Assembly: GCA_963741055.1 (NCBI GenBank) | Contig: CAVUGU010000010.1 | Coordinates: 62,001 to 126,000 of the forward strand | Reading direction: 5' to 3' | From: Bog-756 sp963741055 | GTDB lineage: Bacteria; Actinomycetota; Acidimicrobiia; Acidimicrobiales; RAAP-2 | Length of the DNA stretch: 64,000 nt | Shown: one piece after another, positions 17,038 through 28,301 of the stretch | Position numbering within the stretch: the stretch's first letter is position 1 | Layout: the number at the start of each line of letters is the position of its first letter | Made by a program: the position numbers and the translations under genes | The notes under the pieces: model-generated | Database searches by the model: none | Told to the model about the DNA's origin: nothing | What the model saw: the letters and a program-made list of their open reading frames with translations, nothing else

Positions 17038-18585
17038 GTGCCCGACGTCGCGTCCGCTACCGCCACGATGACCGCCACGCCCGACCCCGAACGCCTTCCC
17101 GTGGTCGTCGCCGCGGGTCAGTCGATCGAACGGGCCGACACGGTCACCCCGGTCGACCTGATGGCGCGGGCATGCGACGAGCTGTTCGCGGAGGCTCCTG
17201 GGCTGCGCGATCGCATCGAGCGGTTGAGCGTGGTCGGGATCATGACCCGCGGTGGTCCTGCGCCGGCCCGCGAGCTCGCCGAGCGTCTCGGCATCGAGCC
17301 GGCGGTCCGCGAAGTGACCACCGCCGGGGGGAACTCTCCGCAGTGGCTGGTCAACCGCGCCGCGTCCGACATCGCCGCGGGAGAGTTGTCGGTCACCCTC
17401 GTTGCCGGTGCCGAGGCGATCCGCTCGGGGCGAGTGCGTCACGCCGCCGGGCTCGCCCCGCCTGCCGGAGGCCGGCACGCCCGATCCGGAGATCGGGGAC
17501 AACTTGCCGGGGTGGGGACCGGCCGAATCGGCGATCGGTCTCTTCGCGCCGATGCACGTCTATCCGTTGCTCGAGAGCGTGGTCGCCGCACGCGAGGGAC
17601 GCGACGCGCCGACCCACCGGCTCGCGATGGGACGCCTGTTCGCCCCCTTCAGCGAGGTCGCCGCAACCAACCCGTACGCCTGGTTCCCGCAGGCGTGGAG
17701 CCCCGAGGAGATCGCCACACCCTCACCGGAGAACCGCATCGTCTGCGAGCCGTACACCAAGCGGATGTCGGCCTTTCTCGGATCGGACCAAGGCGCGGCA
17801 TTACTGGTCTGCTCCCTCGCCGCGGCGCAACGCGCGGGCCTTGCCGACCGCGCGATCTTCGTGTGGGCCGGTGCAGAGGCGACCGACGTTCGTGCGCCGA
17901 GCGCGCGTCCCGATCTCGGGCGCTCCGCGGGCATCGCGGCGGCGGGCGAGGCGCTCTTCGAAGCGGCACGAGTCGCGGCGGAAAGCCCGGTCGGAGTCGA
18001 TGATCTCGAGCTGCTCGACCTCTACTCCTGCTTCCCCTCCGCCGTCGAGCTCGCCGGTGATGCGCTCGGGATCGCGACCGACGATCCACGCGGGCTGACC
18101 GTGACCGGAGGGCTGCCCTATTTCGGGGGCCCGGGCAACAACTACACGACCCATTCCATCGCCGCGCTCACCGAGCGTCTGCGCCGTTCCGACGACGGGC
18201 TCGGACTCGCGACCGGGCTCGGGTGGTACGTGACGAAGCACGCGCTGGGGCTCTACGGCCGGAAGCGGCCACCGGGTGGCTTCCGTCGGGGCGACACCGA
18301 AAAGGCACAGGCCGCGATCGACGCAAGCTGCGGTCGAGGTCGCTCTCGGTGTCGAGGAGGTGACCGACGCACGCATCGTCGCGGCCACCGTGGTGCGCGA
18401 TTCGCTCGGGGCTCCGAGCGCGGCACCGATGATCGTGGCCCTTCCGGACGGCCGGCGGATGGCGGTGGCGGCCGCCGACGACGAGACGGTCGGCGCCGGT
18501 CGGCGCGCTCGATGTGCCGGGACTGGTCGGCGGTCACGTGGTCGTGCAGCCGGGCGCCGCGCGCTACCGTCTGGCGACACCGTGA
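17038..18585 (+). CDS. thiolase-like protein type 1 (TLP1/SCP-x-like), three frameshifts
   Basis: A thiolase-fold protein of acyl-CoA metabolism. Segment 1 starts at GTG 17038 (or ATG 17068): LPVVVAAGQSIERADTVTP, REVTTAGGNSPQWLVNRAA, SVTLVAGAEAIRSGRVRH. Segment 2: PEIGDNLPGWGPAES, RIVCEPYTKRMSAFLGSDQG, DDLELLDLYSCFPSAVELAG, GGLPYFGGPGNNYTTHSIAA. The rest is the extra C-terminal beta domain (EVTDARIVAATVV, GGHVVVQPGAARYRL). The frame changes at 17456-17459 (a C missing), about 18324 (an extra A) and about 18500 (an extra base). The usual nucleophilic Cys motif is not seen in TTAGGNSPQ, as in mycobacterial TLP1, so thiolase activity is doubtful. An enoyl-CoA hydratase follows after 18 bases. 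Confidence 0.75.
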
Positions 18586-18603
18586 CCTACCTGGGGGACC
18601 GCA

Positions 18604-19374
18604 ATGTCCGACATGCTCCGTGAACGCAAGGGCAACACCGAGATCCTGACGATCAATCGTCCCGAGGCGCGCAATGCGGTCAACGGGTCCGTCTCGAGGG
18701 CGTTCGCCGCGGCCTTCGACGAGCTCGAGAACGACGACGGGTGCGCGGTGGTCATCGTGACCGGCGCGGGCGACAAAGCGTTCAGCGCGGGGATGGACCT
18801 GAAGGCGTTCACCAGAGGCGAGGCGGACCAGATCATGAACGCCAAGGGAGGATTCGGAGGGCTCGTGCAGCGCGACTTCCCGAAGCCGCTGATCGCCGCG
18901 GTGAACGGTTCGGCACTCGCGGGCGGTTGCGAGATGGTGCTCTCCTGCGACCTGGTGGTGGCGGCGGAACACGCCACCTTCGGGATCCCAGAGGTCAAGC
19001 GCGGCCTGATGGCCGCGGCCGGCGGATTGCTCCGGCTCCCGAAGCGCCTGCCGATGGCGATCGCGCTCGAGCTCGCCCTCACCGGCGATCCCATCGACGC
19101 CAAGCGCGCCTACGAGCTCGGGTTGGTCAACCGGGTGGTGCCGGCGGCCTCCCTCCTCGACGCAGCGCTCGCTCTCGCCGAGGTGATCGGAGAGAACGCG
19201 CCGCTTGCGGTGCGCACCTCGAAGCGGGTGATGAAGACCGCCAGCGGGCTCCCCGAGGCCGAAGGTTGGAAGGTCAACGACGAAGCGGTCCCACTCGTGT
19301 TCGGCTCCAAGGACGCACAGGAAGGACCGATCGCGTTCGCCGAGAAGCGCAAGCCCCGCTGGACCGGTACGTGA
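18604..19374 (+). CDS. enoyl-CoA hydratase/isomerase (crotonase family)
   Basis: A 256-residue crotonase that probably hydrates 2-enoyl-CoA in beta-oxidation. Visible: the oxyanion-hole segment AFSAGMDLKAF, NGSALAGGCEMVLSCDL with the first catalytic glutamate, and FGIPEVKRGLMAAAGG with the second, so hydratase chemistry is plausible. The C-terminal AFAEKRKPRW is typical. ATG 18604 is preceded by GGGGGACC. It lies 18 bases after the thiolase-like gene, supporting one acyl-CoA operon. Intact. Confidence 0.88.
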   Translation: MSDMLRERKGNTEILTINRPEARNAVNGSVSRAFAAAFDELENDDGCAVVIVTGAGDKAFSAGMDLKAFTRGEADQIMNAKGGFGGLVQRDFPKPLIAAVNGSALAGGCEMVLSCDLVVAAEHATFGIPEVKRGLMAAAGGLLRLPKRLPMAIALELALTGDPIDAKRAYELGLVNRVVPAASLLDAALALAEVIGENAPLAVRTSKRVMKTASGLPEAEGWKVNDEAVPLVFGSKDAQEGPIAFAEKRKPRWTGT

Positions 19375-19406
19375 GCCTCGCGCTCGCCTGACCGCGGCGG
19401 ACCGGC

Positions 19407-19835
19407 GTGCTGACCGCCAGCACCGTCCCCTCCCTCGCGGGGGGTCTGGACGGGTTCCGCCTCATCCTCCACGTGTTCGCCGCCGCGGTGTGGGTCGGCG
19501 GACAGCTGACGGTGGCCGGCCTCCTCCCGACCATCCGCACCTTCGGGGAGGACGCGCCGAAGAAGGTGGGACGTGCTCTCGCGCGTCTGCTCTGGCCCGC
19601 CTACGCGGTACTGGTGATCACCGGGCTCTGGAACATCTCGACCTTCAACCTGAAGGACGCGCCGACCGCCTGGAACGTGGTGCTCGGCATCAAGATCGCG
19701 GACGTCGCCCTGGCCGGCGTCGCGGTCTTCCTCCACCAGCGCGCCACCTCACGCAGGGCCACCGCGGTCTGGGGAGCGATCGGCGCGATCGCCACGGTCA
19801 TCGCCCTCTGCCTCGGGGTCTTCCTCGCCGGCTGA
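19407..19835 (+). CDS. CopD-like four-helix membrane protein
   Basis: A 142-residue protein from GTG 19407 with four membrane helices: LILHVFAAAVWVGGQLTVAG, LLWPAYAVLVITGLWNI, VVLGIKIADVALAGVAVFL and AIGAIATVIALCLGVFLAG. The HVFAAAVWVGGQ motif is the signature of the CopD/PF05425 family, linked to copper resistance or heme-like electron carriers. It follows the enoyl-CoA hydratase by 32 bases, so co-transcription is possible. Ligand unknown. Confidence 0.7.
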   Translation: MLTASTVPSLAGGLDGFRLILHVFAAAVWVGGQLTVAGLLPTIRTFGEDAPKKVGRALARLLWPAYAVLVITGLWNISTFNLKDAPTAWNVVLGIKIADVALAGVAVFLHQRATSRRATAVWGAIGAIATVIALCLGVFLAG

Positions 19836-19934
19836 GCCTCGGCCGTCCGGCCAGGCGGTGGCGGCGGAGTGGTGCGCCGCAGCGGCCCGGGCAGGTCTAA
19901 CCTGGGGCCGACCCTCGATAAGGGAGATACGGCC

Positions 19935-20222
19935 ATGCCTCTCAGCCCGCCAGCAGATCTCTTCGGAGAGCAGGGCATCATCGTCCTGGTCGTCGTCGCG
20001 CTCGTCCTGTTCGGATCGACTCAGATCCCCAAGCTCGCCCGGTCCCTCGGCTCCGCGCAGAAAGAGTTCAAGAAGGGACTCGAGGAGGGTGGGTCCGAGG
20101 AAGGGAAGTCCGCGGCCACGCCCGCGGAGAGCTCGGCCGCTCCGGCGAGCCCGCTCGGCCCAGGCCCAGGGACCTGCGGACGGCAGCAACAGCGCCTCGA
20201 CCTGATCACACCTCCGGGCTGA
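19935..20222 (+). CDS. tatA: Sec-independent twin-arginine translocase protein TatA
   Basis: A 95-residue protein forming the pore-like element of the Tat system, which exports folded proteins such as Rieske subunits. It has one N-terminal membrane helix (GIIVLVVVALVLFGSTQIPK) followed by the amphipathic helix LARSLGSAQKEFKKGLEEG, then a low-complexity Ser/Ala/Pro tail. The FG hinge is present. ATG 19935 is preceded by AAGGGAGA. No tatC is seen nearby. Confidence 0.87.
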   Translation: MPLSPPADLFGEQGIIVLVVVALVLFGSTQIPKLARSLGSAQKEFKKGLEEGGSEEGKSAATPAESSAAPASPLGPGPGTCGRQQQRLDLITPPG

Positions 20223-20241
20223 CCGCACCGTCGGGAGGGCG

Positions 20242-20910
20242 ATGAGCGCGGGCTGGGCCGACTCCGGGGCCGAACCGGCTCCGTCGAGACGGTGGATTCC
20301 TTTCTGGGTGCTGCAAGTCGCCGAGCTGGCGGTGGCCTTCGTCTTCGTCGACGTGGCGGTGCACCTCACCTCGCAGGGCTTGCTGCTCGCGGCCGCGGCG
20401 CTGTTCGCGCTGCTGGCGGTCACCGCACGCGGGCCTCTCGGGATCGTGCGGTTGTGCCCGAGAGGGCTCCACGTGGTGTCGGTGGTCGTCGCATCGGTGG
20501 CGATCGCGCTCTCCCCGATCCTTCCGGTACTCCGCCCGGACCTGGTCGGGATCATCGTCATCGAGTTCGGTGCGGTCGGGATGATCCGGCTCGCGACCCT
20601 CACCCGCACCGCGGAAGCTGCACCGGTGGCGTCGCCTTCGTCAGTGTCGACGTCGTCAGCGCCGGCAGCGGTCCAGCGCCGGCTGAGCCCGCGGAGACGG
20701 GGGCCGCCACAGGGGGCCAGGACGGCGGAGCCCTCGATGGTCGACAAGTCGGCTCGAACCGCCGCAGCCGCGGCGATCGCCGGGCGGCAAGCCGTCGAAC
20801 GTTACCGACCCGCGGCCGAGGAACAGGCCCGCCGCGCGCTGCGCGGTGCCGGACGATCGGTCGGCCGCGTTCTGCGCCGCGCCTCGCCTCCGACCGAACC
20901 CCCGAGCTGA
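20242..20910 (+). CDS. hypothetical membrane protein with a long basic tail
   Basis: A 222-residue protein. Three or four hydrophobic helices occupy the first 115 residues (FWVLQVAELAVAFVFVDVAV, LLLAAAALFALLAVTA, VSVVVASVAIALSPILPVL, LVGIIVIEFGAVGMIRLATL). A Ser/Pro linker and an alanine/arginine-rich segment follow (AAAAAIAGRQAVERYRP). It begins 19 bases after tatA, so the two may be co-expressed. Not recognised as any family. Confidence 0.5.
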   Translation: MSAGWADSGAEPAPSRRWIPFWVLQVAELAVAFVFVDVAVHLTSQGLLLAAAALFALLAVTARGPLGIVRLCPRGLHVVSVVVASVAIALSPILPVLRPDLVGIIVIEFGAVGMIRLATLTRTAEAAPVASPSSVSTSSAPAAVQRRLSPRRRGPPQGARTAEPSMVDKSARTAAAAAIAGRQAVERYRPAAEEQARRALRGAGRSVGRVLRRASPPTEPPS

Positions 20911-21000
20911 GCGCCGCCCGACCAAGCGCCACCCAACCGCACGACCGACACCTCGCACGACCCACACGAGACAAACGAGACACTCCAGGGGGAGACCTAT

Positions 21001-22333
21001 GCCCGACGACGACGTCCTGACCACCGCGGACCGTCTCTGGCGCGGCGAGACCCGCACCACCCGCGGACACGTCGCGGCCGCGCTGATGGAGCGGCCGCGG
21101 GTGGCCGAGGTCGCCGACGGCGTCGCGTTCGTGCCCACCTTCGCCAACGTCTCCGCGATCGACACCGACGACGGCCTCGTGCTCGTCGACACCGGGAGCA
21201 CCTTCGTCGCCCGCCAGGTGCACGGCGCACTGCGGTCGTGGACGACGAGCCGCTTGCACACCGCGGTCTACTCCCACGGTCACGTCGACCACGTCTTCGG
21301 CGTCCCGGTCTGGGAGGAGGAGGCCGAGAGTCGCGGCTGGTCGCCTCCGGTGGTCGTCGCCCACGAAGCCCTCCCCGCCCGTTTCGACCGGTACGTGATG
21401 ACCGCCGGCTACAACGCGGTGATCAACCGGCGGCAGTTCGCGCTCGACTCGCTCGAATGGCCGACCGAGTACCGCTACCCGGACCGCACCTACCGCGACC
21501 ACCTCGACCTCGACGTCGGCGGAGTCACCGGGCAGCTCCACCACGCTCGCGGGGAGACCGACGACCACACCTGGACCTGGTTCCCCGATCGCCGGGTGCT
21601 CTGCTGCGGCGATCTGTTCATCTGGGCCTCACCGAATGCCGGCAACCCCCAGAAGGTCCAGCGCTACCCGCTCGAGTGGGCCGACGCGCTCCGCCGGATG
21701 CTCGCCCTCTACGACGCGCCGGAAGGGGGCCCGGAGGTGTTGCTCCCCGGGCACGGCTATCCGGTCGTCGGCGAGCAGCGGATCCGCCAGGCGCTCGACG
21801 ACACGGCCACGCTCCTCGAATCCCTGGTCCGCCAGACACTCGCGCTGATGAACGGCGGCGCCCGGCTCGACGAGGTGATCCACACGGTGCAGCCGCCTGC
21901 CGGAGCTGATCGAGCGGCCCTACCTCCGGCCGGTCTACGACGAGCCCGAGTTCATCGTGCGCACCGTCTGGCGCCTCTACGGCGGCTGGTGGGACGGCAA
22001 CCCGGCCACCCTGCAGCCCGCGCCCGAACGTGCCCTGGCCCGCGAGCTGGCCGAGCTGGCCGGCGGGGCGGGCGTGCTGGCCGAGCGGGCGCTCGCCCTG
22101 CTCGAAGGGGCGTCGGGCGCGGCGTCGGGTGACGGCGCCGACAGCGACGCGACAGCGGCGGCAACGACGCCGCGCTCCGGCTCGCGGGACACCTCGCCGA
22201 GCTCGCGTGGCTGGCCGAAACGGGAGACCCGGCGATCGCGGAGACACGCCGGCGCGTCTTCACCGCGCGGGCCGACGCGGCGAGCTCGACGATGGCCCAC
22301 GGCGTCTTCTCGTGGGCCGCCCGGGAGAGCTGA
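21001..22333 (+). CDS. MBL-fold hydrolase with alkyl-sulfatase-type dimerisation domain (two frameshifts)
   Basis: A zinc-dependent metallo-beta-lactamase-fold hydrolase. The catalytic domain shows DDGLVLVDTGSTFVARQV, the metal motif VYSHGHVDHVFG, HHARGETDDHTWTWFPDRRV, CCGDLFIW and LLPGHGYPV. After a frame change near 21900 the sequence continues ELIERPYLRPVYDEPEFIVR and RLYGGWWDGNPATLQPAP. A second change near 22150 leads to AALRLAGHLAELAWLAETGD and ends SSTMAHGVFSWAARES. This C-terminal part matches the dimerisation domain of alkyl sulfatases. ATG 21001 follows GGGGGAG. Substrate not known; sulfatase activity is possible but unproven. Confidence 0.78.
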
Positions 22334-22481
22334 GGGGCCCTTCCGGCGGGCCCCCGCGGGAGCCCGATGACGGCCCATTCCGGGCGGCGCGATCGAGGCC
22401 GCCAACTGGCAGTTCGCGGCCTCATACCCCCCTCGGCTCTCAACTTCTAATTTCGGTGCGGACCCCGCTAGTGTCATCGCC

Positions 22482-23461
22482 GTGAGTCCCCCGAGCGCTG
22501 GTCCTTCGCCTGTTCCGGCGTCGCCCGCCGGCACCCACGAGGGGCCTGCGGAAGCCGAGGAGGACCACCACCGCGCACCCCGCAGGGGAGGCCGTCGGGT
22601 CCGGTGGGGCGTCGGGCTCGCCCTCGCGGTTCCAATGCTGCTCGGCGGGTGCAACTGGTTCCCGAGCTACTGGGCGAGCTCGGGAGCGACCAAGCAGGGC
22701 CACGACACCTTCAAGCTCTACTCGGGGATGATGACCACCGGCATCATCGTCGGCGGCTTCGTCGCCCTCCTGATCCTCTGGGCGGTCTTCCGCTACCGGC
22801 GGCGCTCCGACGAGATGCCCCGGCAGTTCCACGAGAACATCGTCGTCGAGGTCCTCTACACGACCATCCCGATCCTCATCGTGGCCGCGCTGTTCGTGTT
22901 CACGGTGATCACCGAGAACAGCGTCGACGCGACCCAGCCGGTCAACGCGAGGGTCACCTCGACCGGCACCCCGATCGTGAACGTCCGGGTGACCGCCTTC
23001 CAGTGGGGTTGGCGGTTCGACTATCCGCAGCTCAACGTGGGGGTCGCCGGTGAGACCACCAACGGGCCGAACAACCACGGTCCCCAGATGGTGGTGCCGG
23101 TCGGCCAGACGGTCCAGGTCACGCTGGTCTCGAACGACGTCATCCACGGCTTCTACGTGCGCGACTTCAACTTCAGCCGCTACGCGCTCCCCGGGGTGGT
23201 CAACTACTTCGACCTCGACGTGCTCCGGCCGGGCACCTACAACGGCCAGTGCACCCAGATCTGTGGGCTCTACCATTCGGAGATGCTCTTCTCGGTGCGC
23301 GCGGTGAGCCCGAAGGGGTTCTCGGCCTGGGTCAAGAGCGAGATCGCGACGGGGAACACCCTCCAGCGATCGGGCACCCCCTCGACCGACATCCCGCCGA
23401 TCGCGACCCACGTCACGCCGTCGACCCCGAGTCCGCTGCCCTCCCCCTCGAAGGGTTCCTG

Positions 23462-23462
<1 letters not shown>
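22482..23462 (+). CDS. ctaC: cytochrome c oxidase subunit II
   Basis: Subunit II of the aa3 oxidase, carrying the binuclear CuA centre that receives electrons from the bcc complex. The N-terminal charged region is followed by a lipoprotein-type signal (AVPMLLGGCNW, with the lipobox cysteine), two membrane helices (GIIVGGFVALLILWAVF and VLYTTIPILIVAALFVFTV), and the periplasmic cupredoxin domain with TAFQWGWRFDYP, DVIHGFYV and the CuA loop GQCTQICGLYHSEM. GTG start at 22482. Its stop overlaps the ctaD start. The 148 bases upstream hold the operon promoter, but no clear hexamers are seen. Confidence 0.94.
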
Positions 23463-25212
<1,750 letters not shown>

Positions 25213-25216
<4 letters not shown>

Positions 25217-25605
25217 GAGTCGACGGTCTCTTCCTCATCGGCATCGGCGTCTTCTTCGGGATCATCGCGGGCGTCTACTGGTTCACCAGCTACGAGGACG
25301 CCGGCTTCCTGATGCTGATCGGTTCGACCCTTCTCGGGTTGTTGCCCGGCTCCTACTACCTGTGGTGGTCGTACAAGCAGAAACCGCAGCCGGACGACGA
25401 CCCCGACGCGACGATGGAGGAGGGGGCCGGCGAGGTCGAGTCCTTCCCCGGATCGAGCATCTGGCCGTTCCTTCTCGGGATGGGCGCGATGTTCGCGGTG
25501 CTGACCTTCGTGTTCGGCCTGTGGCTCGCTCCGCTGGCAGGGGCGCTGATCATCTCCGCCGCGATCGGTGCGACCGTCGAGAGCCGGCGCGGCGGCACCG
25601 TCTGA
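25213..25605 (+). CDS. ctaF: cytochrome c oxidase subunit IV, actinobacterial type
   Basis: A 130-residue membrane protein. Two helices (LFLIGIGVFFGIIAGVYWF and FLMLIGSTLLGLLPGSYYLW) are followed by an acidic loop (PDDDPDATMEEG) and two further helices (FLLGMGAMFAVLTFVFGLWL and GALIISAAIGATV). This is the layout of the actinobacterial CtaF subunit that stabilises the oxidase. GTG 25213 overlaps the ctaD stop (GTGA). It is the last gene of the ctaC-ctaD-ctaF operon. Confidence 0.88.
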
Positions 25606-25656
25606 TCGCACCGCCTGGGTGGCCCTGGTCAGGTCGCCCTGGTCGGCCCGGTTGCG

Positions 25657-26223
25657 ATGACCCTCGATTCGACCGAACCGCTCGCGGAGGCGTTCGCCAC
25701 GGCTCGGGGGGTGCTGGTCCACGTCGACCAGGACGACCTCGGCAAACCGACGCCCTGCGGGTCGTGGGACGTCCGCACGCTGGTGAACCACATGGTGAGT
25801 GCGCCGCGGGTCGCGGCGGGCCGGGTGTCGGGTGTGAGCGAGCCCACGGAGGAGGACTTCGCGGCCGGCGACTTCCTTGCGGCGTACGACGAATCGGCGC
25901 GGCGGGCGATCGCGGTCTTCTCCGCCCCGGGTGCGCTCGAAAGACAAGTCGAATTCCGCTTCGGCACCAGCCCGGCGACGTTGCTCCTGTTCTTCGCGAC
26001 GAGCGATCAGGTCACCCATGCCTGGGATCTCGCCCGAGCGATCGGTCGATCGACCGACCTTGCGCCTGGCCTCGCGGCGCAACTGCTCGACGAAGCGACC
26101 GAGACGGTCACCGAGGAGATGCGGGGCGAGGACGGGGAGGCCCCCTTCGGCACCGAGCAGACCGCACCGTCGGGGTCGAGCGCCGCCGACCGGCTGGCCG
26201 CGTTCCTCGGGCGGAGCGTCTGA
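25657..26223 (+). CDS. TIGR03086-family metal-binding protein (maleylpyruvate isomerase-like)
   Basis: A 188-residue DinB-like four-helix protein. The motif TPCGSWDVRTLVNHMV carries the first metal-ligand histidine and is diagnostic of the TIGR03086/MDMPI family; later FATSDQVTHAWDLARAIG supplies two more. Members are thought to act as mycothiol-dependent enzymes, but the role of this branch is not established. It begins 51 bases after ctaF. Intact and soluble. Confidence 0.8.
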   Translation: MTLDSTEPLAEAFATARGVLVHVDQDDLGKPTPCGSWDVRTLVNHMVSAPRVAAGRVSGVSEPTEEDFAAGDFLAAYDESARRAIAVFSAPGALERQVEFRFGTSPATLLLFFATSDQVTHAWDLARAIGRSTDLAPGLAAQLLDEATETVTEEMRGEDGEAPFGTEQTAPSGSSAADRLAAFLGRSV

Positions 26224-26226
26224 TCG

Positions 26227-27601
26227 TCAGGTCGCCGCCGGCGCCGGTTCCGGTGCGGCAGCCGAAGAGGCCTCAGCTTCGTCCATCTTCGGCGCCAACC
26301 ACGCCGCCGCCACGTACGACGTCACCACGGCCACGATGACGATCGGCACCAGCGCGATCGCGTCCGACGGAAAGAGGACCTCCACCAACAGCACCGAGGT
26401 GAGCGGCATCCCGTTCAGCATGACCGTGAGCAGCGCCCCGATCCCCATCGCCGCGCCGGCGATCATCGGGAGCCCCGGCAGATGGGAGAGGAGGATCCCA
26501 CCGACCGCCCCGAGGAAGAGACCCGGGAAGACCGGGCCTCCTCGAAAGCTGCTCAGACAGCCGCCGTAGGCGAGACCCTTGGTGACGAGAAGAAGGCCCA
26601 GTGCTCCGACGCTGAACGTGCCGGCGTGTTGGATCAGCGGCCCAAGCGCCGACTGCCCCGAGAAGAGCATGTACGAGACGTCTTTTCCGGAGCCCTCGAC
26701 GAAGGCCACCGCCAAGAGCCCGACCGCGAGACCGATGAGGGCGGTCAGCAACACTCGTCGGCGTTCGACCAAGGGAAGGAGCAACAGGCCGATCCGCCGG
26801 ATGGTGGTACCCACCACCGCCGCGGCGACCCCGATGACGACCGCCCAGAGAAACTCCTTCGCGTCCGGATGAGTGAAGGACGGGATGTTCGAGACGGCCA
26901 GGGAGAAGGTGCCGTAGCCGGTCCAGCTGTTCAGGCCCACGAAGATCAGTGCGCCGACCCCGGCGGCGAGCAAACCCGGGAGCATCACGAGGGCAAGGGT
27001 CGGGCCGCCGAGCCCGGACGCTTCCATGAGCAAGAAGGCAGCGACGATGGGCGAGCCCAGCAGGGTGCTGATCGCGGCGAACGAGCCTGCCGCGCCGATC
27101 ACGGTGACCGCCATCGCGGGCGCGTCCTCTCCGGATGAGGTGGATCAACAAGACGGCGAAGCCTGCGCCCATCGCCACGAGCGGCGCCTCCGGGCCGAGC
27201 ACCGCCCCGGACACCAGGGTGGCGAATGCGGCGACGATGATCCCTGGAAGATCGATCGGGGCGTTCCCGCCCCCCGGCTTGAAGCCGAAGACCGCGACGT
27301 GCCCTCCGGTCCCCGGCAGGTAGATGATCGCCAACGCGACGATCACTCCACCGATGATCAGCAGCGGGATCGGCCACCACACCGGCGCGCCGACGAATCC
27401 GATCTGTTTCGGAAAGGTCGAGTACAGCCATTGCTGAGCGAGTGCGACCCATTTGAGGAAGAAGTAGGCGATGAACGCGACAGGAACCCCGATGATCGCC
27501 CCGAAGAGCAGCAAGACCATGTAGCTCTTCGTCTTCACCAGCGCCAGTGGATCGGCCGGCGGGACAGGAGGAGCAGAGGGCGTCGTCGGAGCGGTCGTCA
27601 T
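26227..27601 (-). CDS. ClC-family chloride channel/transporter (frameshift at about 27130)
   Basis: A membrane protein of about 457 residues after correction. It starts ATG 27601; an N-terminal cytoplasmic stretch is followed by helices with the ion-path motifs in modified form: PGTGGHVAVFG in place of GSGIPE, LGPEAPLVAMG with the gating glutamate, and GGPVFPGLFLGAVGG. One extra base (T at 27130) breaks the frame; removing it joins LIHLIRE to DAPAMAVTVIGAAGSFAAI. The C-terminus lacks CBS domains. Its start overlaps the stop of a 37-codon gene upstream. It probably carries chloride or another anion. Confidence 0.83.
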
Positions 27602-27711
27602 CGTGCCTCCCTTGGCAACAGGCCGAGCCCGCAGACGTGCACTGCGAGGAACCAGAGCAGAAGGTAGCCGTGGTGCGGCGACGATCGGGGTGTTTCAACC
27701 TGCACCGCCAT
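27598..27711 (-). CDS. small single-helix membrane protein, coupled to the ClC gene
   Basis: A 37-residue protein from ATG 27711: a short polar N-terminus (AVQVETPRSSPHHG), one hydrophobic helix (YLLLWFLAVHVCGLGLL) and a basic end (PREAR). Its TGA overlaps the channel's ATG (ATGA), the usual sign of translational coupling. A duplicated GCGGTGCAG word at the start makes the exact initiation codon uncertain. It could be a small accessory subunit or a leader peptide. Confidence 0.45.
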   Translation of the reverse strand: MAVQVETPRSSPHHGYLLLWFLAVHVCGLGLLPREAR

Positions 27712-27740
27712 CTGCACCGCCGTCGGGCCCGCGGGCAAGC

Positions 27741-28301
27741 TCAGGGCGTCGAGGACCGCGGCCGCCCGTCGCCCACCCGTCTCGAGTCGGCAAGGGCGTC
27801 GAGCACCGGCCGGAGGAACCATTCGCGGATGGCGAACACCGGTCGGCCCCCGAGCGCCAGACGGTAGGCCCGGCGCCAGACCACCGCGTCTGTCGCCTCC
27901 GGTTCGGCCGGAGCGAGGCAGCGCCAGGGGGCCTCCCCGAGTGCCGGGAGGCGGACCGGCTCGAGTCCCTCGTCGACGAGCACCCGGCCGATCGGGTCGT
28001 CGCCGTGGGCGAGCCTCCGGCGGGCACCCTCCGGTAGGCGTCCCGGGACGAACGCGGTGTCCGCGTAGACGTAGGGGGTGCCACCCCGCCCGCGCAGCCG
28101 GGCGATCCGGCGGATCACCGTCCGGTCCGGTGGCACCGCCAGCCCGTCGTCCGGATCGGACGGCGCCGGGCCCTGGCTCATGACGTCGGCGACCAGTGGC
28201 TCACCGGTCAACGATTCGAGGAAGCCGGTCACCGTCGGCAGCTCGCTGAGCGCGCGCCGGAGCATCCGGCGCAGGTCGTCGACCGGACGGTCGAGCGTCA
28301 C
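27741..28301 (-). CDS. chorismate-pyruvate-lyase-like (UbiC/DUF98 family) protein
   Basis: A 186-residue soluble protein. The segment RTVIRRIARLRGR, YVYADTAFVPGRLPEGARR and then DDPIGRVLVDEGLEPVR follows the pattern of chorismate lyases (VxYAxSxIxxxxLP, PIGxxL). These release 4-hydroxybenzoate and pyruvate from chorismate, either for quinone rings or, in mycobacteria, for phenolic glycolipids. GTG 28301 overlaps the UbiA-like gene's stop (GTGA). The family call is by pattern and is not certain. Confidence 0.6.
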   Translation of the reverse strand: MTLDRPVDDLRRMLRRALSELPTVTGFLESLTGEPLVADVMSQGPAPSDPDDGLAVPPDRTVIRRIARLRGRGGTPYVYADTAFVPGRLPEGARRRLAHGDDPIGRVLVDEGLEPVRLPALGEAPWRCLAPAEPEATDAVVWRRAYRLALGGRPVFAIREWFLRPVLDALADSRRVGDGRPRSSTP

